Shown in pieces: positions 1 through 4,430 of a stretch of DNA of 5,825 nucleotides. Within the stretch, counting starts at the first letter, position 1. Every line of letters starts with the position of its first letter. Below the pieces are notes generated by a model, which had not been told where the DNA came from, searched no databases, and saw only the letters and a list, made by a program, of their open reading frames with translations. The position numbers and the translations under genes are program-made. This stretch comes from an uncultured Oscillospiraceae bacterium. Its GTDB lineage: Bacteria > Bacillota_A > Clostridia > Oscillospirales > Oscillospiraceae. The DNA is taken from assembly GCA_900770015.1 (NCBI GenBank), contig CAAGIU010000410.1:1-5825 (forward strand), given 5' to 3'.

Positions 1-2
1 CC

Positions 3-794
3 ATTCTGATTTCCTGCGGCGCACGGCTGGCCCCCTTCGATATTCAGGAGCTGCGTGATCTGACCGCCTATGACGAGCTGGAGCTGGACACGCTGGGGGA
101 TCGCAAGACTGCCCTTTTCATCATCATGTCAGATACCGACGATACCTTCAACTTCCTCATTTCTCTGTGCTACACCCAGCTGTTCAATCTGCTGTGTGAA
201 AAGGCGGACGATGTTTACGGCGGCAGGCTTCCCGTCCATGTCCGCTGCCTGATCGACGAGGCGGCAAACATCGGTCAGATTCCCCGGCTGGAAAAGCTGG
301 TGGCAACCATCCGCTCCCGTGAGATTTCCTGCTGTCTGGTGCTGCAAGCTCAGTCCCAGCTCAAGGCAATCTATAAGGACAATGCCGACACCATCATCGG
401 TAACATGGACACCTCCATTTTTCTGGGCGGCAAGGAGCCGACCACCTTGAAGGAGCTGTCCGCCGCGCTGGGGAAAGAAACGATTGATACGTTCAACACG
501 GGAGAGAGCCGTGGGCGGGAGGTTTCCCATTCCCTCAACTATCAGAAACTGGGCAAGGAGCTTATGAGCCAGGACGAGCTGGCTGTCATGGACGGCGGCA
601 AGTGCGTTTTGCAGCTTCGGGGTGTCCGCCCGTTTCTGTCCAACAAATACGATATCACCAAGCACCCCAACTACAAGTACACATCCGACTTTGACAAGAG
701 AAACGAATTGGACATAGAGCGTTTCCTGTCCCGCCGGCTCAAGCTGAAACCGGACCAGGCTTGCGCTGTGTACGATTTCTCCCAGTCCGATTAA
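3..794 (+). CDS. VirD4/TraG-like conjugal coupling ATPase, C-terminal part (5' end outside window)
   Basis: This is the last 263 residues of a type IV coupling protein, the membrane-bound hexameric ATPase that brings the relaxase-DNA complex to the conjugation channel. The frame is open from the left edge, so the start, the membrane anchor and the Walker A loop lie upstream. What is seen: a Walker B-type strand CLIDEAAN, with the Asp-Glu pair at 255-260; the downstream LVLQAQSQL segment (from 336), which matches the conserved Gln motif of VirD4/TraG ATPases; and IFLGGKEPTTLKELSAALGK (418-477), a stretch I recognise from the clostridial CD1115-like VirD4 family of Tn1549/CTn elements. The protein ends naturally in YDFSQSD with TAA at 792-794. 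Family members are usually about 600 residues, so a bit under half is present. The Maff2 gene after it is the normal neighbour in such elements. Family assignment is firm; the subfamily is from memory. Confidence 0.93.
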   Translation: MLISCGARLAPFDIQELRDLTAYDELELDTLGDRKTALFIIMSDTDDTFNFLISLCYTQLFNLLCEKADDVYGGRLPVHVRCLIDEAANIGQIPRLEKLVATIRSREISCCLVLQAQSQLKAIYKDNADTIIGNMDTSIFLGGKEPTTLKELSAALGKETIDTFNTGESRGREVSHSLNYQKLGKELMSQDELAVMDGGKCVLQLRGVRPFLSNKYDITKHPNYKYTSDFDKRNELDIERFLSRRLKLKPDQACAVYDFSQSD

Positions 795-850
795 CATAAC
801 AAAGGTTCAGAGAAGCCAGTCAAAGCCCTTCATGGAACTAAAATTTTTAT

Positions 851-855
851 GGAGG
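851..855 (+). promoter_or_regulatory. Ribosome binding site of the Maff2-family gene
   Basis: GGAGG lies 7 nt before the ATG at 863, an ideal Shine-Dalgarno position, and fixes this start. The 68-nt gap after the coupling-protein stop (795-862) shows no convincing promoter or terminator, so read-through from the upstream gene is likely. Confidence 0.85.
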
Positions 856-862
856 ATTTTTA

Positions 863-1087
863 ATGGCATTTTTTAATTCCGCAATTGGTGTTCTGCAGAC
901 CCTCGTCATTGCTCTGGGTGCCGGTCTTGGCATCTGGGGCGCAATCAACCTTCTGGAAGGCTACGGCAACGACAACCCCGGTGCCAAGAGCCAGGGCATG
1001 AAGCAGCTCATGGCGGGCGGCGGCGTGGCCCTCATCGGTGTCACCCTGGTGCCGCTGCTGTCCGGCCTGTTCACGGTGGGAGGTTGA
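863..1087 (+). CDS. Maff2-family small membrane protein of conjugative elements
   Basis: A 74-residue protein with two hydrophobic segments, about residues 8-30 (a Gly/Ala/Leu-rich helix ending in GIWGAINLL) and about 48-70 (LMAGGGVALIGVTLVPLLSG). They are separated by a polar loop rich in Gly, Asn, Lys and Gln (EGYGNDNPGAKSQGMKQ). Sequence, length and position right after a VirD4-like gene match the Maff2 family found in Tn1549-like conjugative elements of Clostridia. The family has no well-established biochemical role. The short two-helix layout resembles VirB2/TrbC-type conjugation subunits, which suggests, as inference only, a structural part of the transfer channel. The start is fixed by the GGAGG 7 nt upstream. 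The TGA stop lies 7 nt before the start of the adhesin gene, so the two are probably on one transcript. Confidence 0.9.
   Translation: MAFFNSAIGVLQTLVIALGAGLGIWGAINLLEGYGNDNPGAKSQGMKQLMAGGGVALIGVTLVPLLSGLFTVGG
1079..1083 (+). promoter_or_regulatory. Ribosome binding site of the thioester adhesin, inside the end of the Maff2 gene
   Basis: GGAGG overlaps the last Maff2 codons (Val-Gly-Gly). It is 11 nt from the ATG at 1095, which is longer than ideal, and only 3 nt from another ATG at 1087 that opens a three-codon frame. It supports 1095 as the start, because the residues after 1095 form a clean signal peptide, while the more upstream in-frame ATG at 1038 lies deep within Maff2. Confidence 0.65.
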
Positions 1088-1094
1088 TGCCCGG

Positions 1095-4000
1095 ATGAAA
1101 CGCTGCATTTGCCTTCTGCTGGCGGTTATGCTTCTGCTTGGTGTCTTTCCTGCGGCCTTTGCTGCGGAACTCACCGACACGACAGAACCCCTGGCAGAGG
1201 ATGAGATGGAACCGGTTGCTGAATTATTCAACCCGCCTGAAGTTCCCACGGAGGAAACAGGCGGTACGGATTTGACTGTGGAAACGACCACAGAAGCACC
1301 TACCGAAGCATCCACAGAAGAATCCACCCCTTCGGAGGAAGTGCCCGCTCCCTCCGAAGAAACCACTGTCCCCACTGAGGAAACTACCGTTCCCGCAGAG
1401 GAACAGGAACCTGGTGAGGACGATGAAACGCTCAACATGGATGAAGAACTGCTGGAAATGGACGGTATCTCCCTTTTCGCCATGGACAGCAGCCAGAGCG
1501 GCATCCTGCTGTTCAACTACACGGATAACGGCGACTACACCACCCGGCTGAATTACCAGGTGTCCTGCACCTATCAGCTCAATGGCAGCGACGCGGTAAA
1601 GACTGCCTATATCAAGAATATGGGCTGGCACTTTGCCCGGTACGGCGGCACCCCGTATCCTGATAATCCGCTGTACTGTCTGGAACCCTACCGGGATTTC
1701 GCCGCCAGCACCTCCGGCAACACCGTTGACCGGGGCGTGACCATGGAGGGCAGCGGAACCACCGCAGGCAGCAATGTCTGGTATGCGCTTCCCGTCGCTC
1801 GTCGGCAGGCCATCGGCCAGATTCTGCTGTACAGTAACCAGATGTGGAACAAGTCCATCAGCGTGTCCACCACCGCTTACGCCAACAATCCCAATGTGCC
1901 TCTGCGGATTGCCACCCAGATGCTCATTTATGAGATTGTGTGCGGTCTGCGGGACCCCAGCAGCTTTGTCCGCAATGCTGCCAATGAGTGCGGCACCGCT
2001 GGGGATGTTTTCTACAATGCGGGCGCCGCCAGCGTGTCCGGCTTCACTTCTGCCTACAGCAGCCTGGAATCCGGCATCCGCTCTGCCAACCTGCTCCCCA
2101 GCTTCACCAGTATGTACAGCAGCAGCGCCCCGGTGATTACCCTGACCGGAAAGGATACCAGTGTCCTGGATACCAACGGCGTTCTGTCCGGGTTCTCCTT
2201 CACCAACGGGAACGGCGCTTCCTTTGGAAAGAGCGGGAACACCCTGTACATCACCCAGACCGGGGACATTTCCGAATCCAGTGTGTTCCAGACCACAAGA
2301 AACATCCCCTCCGCTGCTGGCTCCACCTATGACATCTGGTATATGGCGGGCTCCGGCTACCAGACCACCATTTCTCTGGCCAGGGCTTCCAGCGGCAATC
2401 TGACCGGCTACTTCCGTCTGAAAGGCGTTCCCCAGACCGGAAATATCAGCCTGACCAAAACCACGGAGGACGGGCAGAACCTCTCCGGCTGGCAGTTTGG
2501 GATTTACGTCGACAGCGGCTGCTCCAGTCTGGTATCCGGGCCCCATACCACAGATGCCAGCGGCAGAATCTCCGTGTCCAACCTGAACGTAGGGACCTAC
2601 TATGTCAAGGAGTTGGGACACAGGGATGCGGCAATCAATGCCATGTATGCTTGTGCCAGCAATAACCCCCAGGCTGTGACGGTTACGGCGGGAGGAACAG
2701 CATCGGTCAGTTTCCAGAACAAGCTGACAAGCGGCAGCGTGAAGCTCATCAAGCGCACCAATACCGGGCTCGACTTAGGCGGCTGGAGCATCGGGCTGTA
2801 TACGGATGCCAACTGCACCGCTCCCGTTCCCGGCTCTCCTTTCACCACCGGGGAGGACGGCACCGTGGTGGTTGATGGTCTGGCCCCCGGCACCTATTAC
2901 GCCCGGGAGAATCCCACGGAGAATTCCTATTGGGACATCGATGCCGAGGTAAAGCCCGTCACCGTGACGGCGGGCCAGACTGCGGAGCTCACCTTCGTCA
3001 ACACCTGCTATGGCCGCATTGAATTCCGCAAAACCACCAACACCGGAAACCACCTGGGCGGCTGGACCTTTGTTGTCCGGGATGCCAATGGCGAAACCGT
3101 TGGAACCTACACCACGGATGACAATGGCTATGCCTGCACGGAAAACCTGCCTCTGGGCCGGTATACGGTGACGGAGCAGCCCGCCCAGGATGATTACTGG
3201 GTGGCAGAGCTGGGCTTCCACGATGTCACCGTCACCGCCGGAAAGGCAACGGTGGATGAGTGGCACAACAAGGAGCAGGGCCTGGCCTGGTTTGTGAAAA
3301 AGACCAATACCGGCGAGGATGTGGATGGCTGGTGCATCACGATTTATTCGGATGAAGCCTGCACCCAGGCGGCAAGGGAAATCGTCACCAACCAGGAGGG
3401 CAAGGCGGGCTATTACCTGGACCCCGGCACCTACTGGGCCAAGGAGACCGGCCATCAGAACGGCCTCTTTGGGAACGAATATTGGGAAGTAGACCCGTCC
3501 GTCCAGAGATTCGAGGTCAAGCCCCATGAGGATACGGAAATCGTGTTCTCCAACACCCACTGCGGCAAGCTGGAAATTGTCAAGACCATGGAAGGTACCG
3601 GCAGCGTTGAGGGCTGGCAGTTCAAAATCACCGGCCCGGATGGCGCTGAAATTGAGGGCTCTCCCTTTGTGACGGACAAGGACGGGAATATCCTCACCGG
3701 AAATCTTCTTCCCGGCAACTATACGGTAGAAGAACTGATCCCGGAGGACAGCATTTACTCCTGCCAAACTGAAAACCCCATTACCGTTACAGTAAAAGCG
3801 GGAGAAACGGCCCATGTGCCCTTTACCAACTGCATCCGCCCTGCCCGCATCTGGATTGAAAAGGTGGACAACACCGGCAAGCATCTAGCTGGGGCGGTAT
3901 TCCGGCTGGAATGGTCCGCCGACAATGGCCAGACCTGGGCAAACATCTTCTACTCCGACAAGCAGGAGCCGGTGAAGGGGGGCTGCTCTAACGTCGAGCT

Positions 4001-4307
4001 GGCGGATGGCTGCCTGACCTCCAATGACAAGGGAGAGCTGGCCTGGAACAATCTGTACCCCGGCCTTCGCTACCGGGTCACGGAAACCCAGGCCCCGGAG
4101 GGCTACACCCGGCTGAAAGGCACCGCTTTTGACGATACCATCACCACGAAAGACCTGGATGTGACCATTCGCGTGGTGAACAACCGGGGCTTCCTGCTGC
4201 CGAAAACCGGTTCTGCATCCCTGAGAGTTGTTTCCATTGTGGGAGCGGTTGCTTTGGTGACCAGTCTGGTAGTAATCCTGTCCAATACCCGCCGAAAGAA
4301 GCACTGA
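1095..4307 (+). CDS. LPXTG-anchored thioester-domain adhesin with six CnaB/SpaA repeats (probable pilus tip protein)
   Basis: A 1070-residue surface protein. Order: signal peptide 1-24 (MKRCICLLL, cleavage near AFA-AE); Thr/Glu/Pro-rich linker about 49-110; thioester domain and an adjoining beta-rich region about 122-445; six CnaB/SpaA-type repeats about 449-1030; LPKTG 1035-1039; a hydrophobic helix; tail NTRRKKH. In the thioester domain, YCLE (Cys195), a middle GQILLY motif (Gln242) and TQMLIYE (Gln275) correspond to the conserved motifs of Gram-positive thioester adhesins such as the pilus tip protein Cpa, where Cys and Gln form a bond that reacts with host amines. It is exported, joined to the wall or a pilus by sortase, and should display the thioester head at the far end of a rigid stalk. 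It lacks a YPKN pilin motif, so it fits a tip or accessory subunit better than a shaft. Start chosen at 1095 because an earlier in-frame ATG (1038) would place 19 odd residues before the signal peptide. The binding target is unknown. Confidence 0.92.
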   Translation: MKRCICLLLAVMLLLGVFPAAFAAELTDTTEPLAEDEMEPVAELFNPPEVPTEETGGTDLTVETTTEAPTEASTEESTPSEEVPAPSEETTVPTEETTVPAEEQEPGEDDETLNMDEELLEMDGISLFAMDSSQSGILLFNYTDNGDYTTRLNYQVSCTYQLNGSDAVKTAYIKNMGWHFARYGGTPYPDNPLYCLEPYRDFAASTSGNTVDRGVTMEGSGTTAGSNVWYALPVARRQAIGQILLYSNQMWNKSISVSTTAYANNPNVPLRIATQMLIYEIVCGLRDPSSFVRNAANECGTAGDVFYNAGAASVSGFTSAYSSLESGIRSANLLPSFTSMYSSSAPVITLTGKDTSVLDTNGVLSGFSFTNGNGASFGKSGNTLYITQTGDISESSVFQTTRNIPSAAGSTYDIWYMAGSGYQTTISLARASSGNLTGYFRLKGVPQTGNISLTKTTEDGQNLSGWQFGIYVDSGCSSLVSGPHTTDASGRISVSNLNVGTYYVKELGHRDAAINAMYACASNNPQAVTVTAGGTASVSFQNKLTSGSVKLIKRTNTGLDLGGWSIGLYTDANCTAPVPGSPFTTGEDGTVVVDGLAPGTYYARENPTENSYWDIDAEVKPVTVTAGQTAELTFVNTCYGRIEFRKTTNTGNHLGGWTFVVRDANGETVGTYTTDDNGYACTENLPLGRYTVTEQPAQDDYWVAELGFHDVTVTAGKATVDEWHNKEQGLAWFVKKTNTGEDVDGWCITIYSDEACTQAAREIVTNQEGKAGYYLDPGTYWAKETGHQNGLFGNEYWEVDPSVQRFEVKPHEDTEIVFSNTHCGKLEIVKTMEGTGSVEGWQFKITGPDGAEIEGSPFVTDKDGNILTGNLLPGNYTVEELIPEDSIYSCQTENPITVTVKAGETAHVPFTNCIRPARIWIEKVDNTGKHLAGAVFRLEWSADNGQTWANIFYSDKQEPVKGGCSNVELADGCLTSNDKGELAWNNLYPGLRYRVTETQAPEGYTRLKGTAFDDTITTKDLDVTIRVVNNRGFLLPKTGSASLRVVSIVGAVALVTSLVVILSNTRRKKH
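1239..1424 (+). repeat. Thr/Glu/Pro-rich low-complexity linker coding repeats
   Basis: Residues 49-110 of the adhesin are nearly all Thr, Glu, Pro, Ser, Ala and Val, in loose repeats of the form (E)TTxPxEE. The clearest is a tandem pair of seven-residue units, ETTVPTE and ETTVPAE, at 1359-1379 and 1380-1400, whose DNA copies differ at several mostly third-codon positions. The segment is acidic and probably extended. It sits between the signal peptide and the thioester head, not at the wall-proximal end where such spacers usually lie. Confidence 0.8.
1458..2429 (+). other. Thioester domain (TED) and adjoining beta-rich region of the adhesin
   Basis: Residues about 122-445. The candidate thioester pair is Cys195 (codon 1677-1679, in LYCLEP) and Gln275 (codon 1917-1919, in ATQMLIYE), with the middle-motif Gln242 between them. 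The last motif usually carries a Trp (TQxxxW-like); here that place is taken by Tyr279. The part after about residue 340 (ITLTGKDTSVLDTNGVLSGF and onwards) has alternating hydrophobic residues and probably forms a beta-sandwich that supports the head. Assigned from motif order and spacing; no structure comparison was possible. Confidence 0.8.
2439..4190 (+). repeat. Six consecutive CnaB/SpaA-type isopeptide domains
   Basis: Diverged protein repeats of about 90-120 residues, starting near residues 449, 547, 640, 729, 824 and 917. Each has a Lys in its first strand, a Glu in a Y-x-(V/A)-x-E strand and an Asn in the last strand, the set that forms a spontaneous Lys-Asn isopeptide bond. By my alignment these are K455/E506/N542, K553/E605/N636, K646/E694/N725, K735/E784/N820, K830/E880/N912 and K923/E997/N1029. 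Repeats 1-5 carry a Gly-Trp motif (SGWQF, GGWSI, GGWTF, DGWCI, EGWQF). Repeat 6 instead has the classical LAGAVF and a full E-box, YRVTETQAPEGY (993-1004). The role is a stiff, protease-resistant stalk. Confidence 0.88.
4197..4304 (+). other. Cell wall sorting signal of the adhesin (LPKTG, membrane helix, basic tail)
   Basis: LPKTG is coded at 4197-4211 (residues 1035-1039), followed by SASLRVV, a hydrophobic stretch (SIVGAVALVTSLVVILS) and the positive tail NTRRKKH. This is a complete sortase substrate signal. Sortase cuts between Thr and Gly and joins the Thr to lipid II or to a pilin lysine. Confidence 0.96.
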
Positions 4308-4316
4308 TCAATCATT

Positions 4317-4334
4317 GCGGAAGGAGGCAACCGC
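4317..4334 (+). other. Small hairpin exposing a strong Shine-Dalgarno-like sequence with no start codon
   Basis: GCGG (4317-4320) and CCGC (4331-4334) can pair around a 10-nt loop AAGGAGGCAA. The loop holds a near-perfect ribosome binding site, AAGGAGG at 4321-4327, yet there is no ATG, GTG or TTG within reach downstream. It may be a relic of a lost start, part of a leader structure, or chance. Confidence 0.4.
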
Positions 4335-4354
4335 TTATCCATACCCTTTACCAC

Positions 4355-4379
4355 GCCAGGGATCAGCCCTGGCTTTTTT
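4355..4379 (+). terminator. Intrinsic (Rho-independent) terminator after the adhesin gene
   Basis: GCCAGGG (4355-4361) pairs perfectly with CCCTGGC (4367-4373) around the loop ATCAG, and six T follow (4374-4379). It starts 47 nt after the adhesin stop, points only in the + direction, and would end or weaken transcripts coming from the conjugation genes and adhesin before they reach the pilin gene. Confidence 0.9.
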
Positions 4380-4416
4380 CATGCCCATCATCCACAATTC
4401 AAAACTACAATCTAAG

Positions 4417-4422
4417 AAAGGA
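4417..4422 (+). promoter_or_regulatory. Ribosome binding site of the backbone pilin gene
   Basis: AAAGGA lies 8 nt before the ATG at 4431. It is a moderate Shine-Dalgarno in an A-rich, probably unstructured stretch, and it fixes the start together with the signal peptide that follows. No good sigma-A promoter is visible between the terminator and this site. Confidence 0.75.
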
Positions 4423-4430
4423 AAAGCAAA

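Noticed and set aside
839..844. TAAAAT as a -10 box for the Maff2 gene
   Set aside because: The expected -35 place (about 816-821) reads CCAGTC, far from TTGACA.
849..863. Four-codon frame (MEDF) ending in a TAATG overlap with the Maff2 start
   Set aside because: It has no ribosome binding site and its ATG runs into the Maff2 Shine-Dalgarno; most likely chance.
1038..1094. Earlier in-frame ATG for the adhesin
   Set aside because: It would add 19 residues (including several Cys and Trp) before a good signal peptide, lies inside Maff2, and has no ribosome binding site at the right distance.
860..1516. Ser-rich - strand open frame across Maff2 and the adhesin start
   Set aside because: Its serine runs are the complement of the Thr/Glu linker codons, and it crosses two well-supported + strand genes.
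1224..2621. Long open frame on the - strand opposite the adhesin
   Set aside because: It lies wholly opposite a gene with clear domains, translates to Gly/Ala/Val-rich sequence without recognisable motifs, and is explained by GC-rich codon use. The same applies to the - strand frames at 129-797, 2775-3884 and 4335-5354.
4406..4411. TACAAT as a -10 box for the pilin gene
   Set aside because: No acceptable -35 lies 16-18 nt upstream, and a start about 7 nt downstream would fall in the ribosome binding site.
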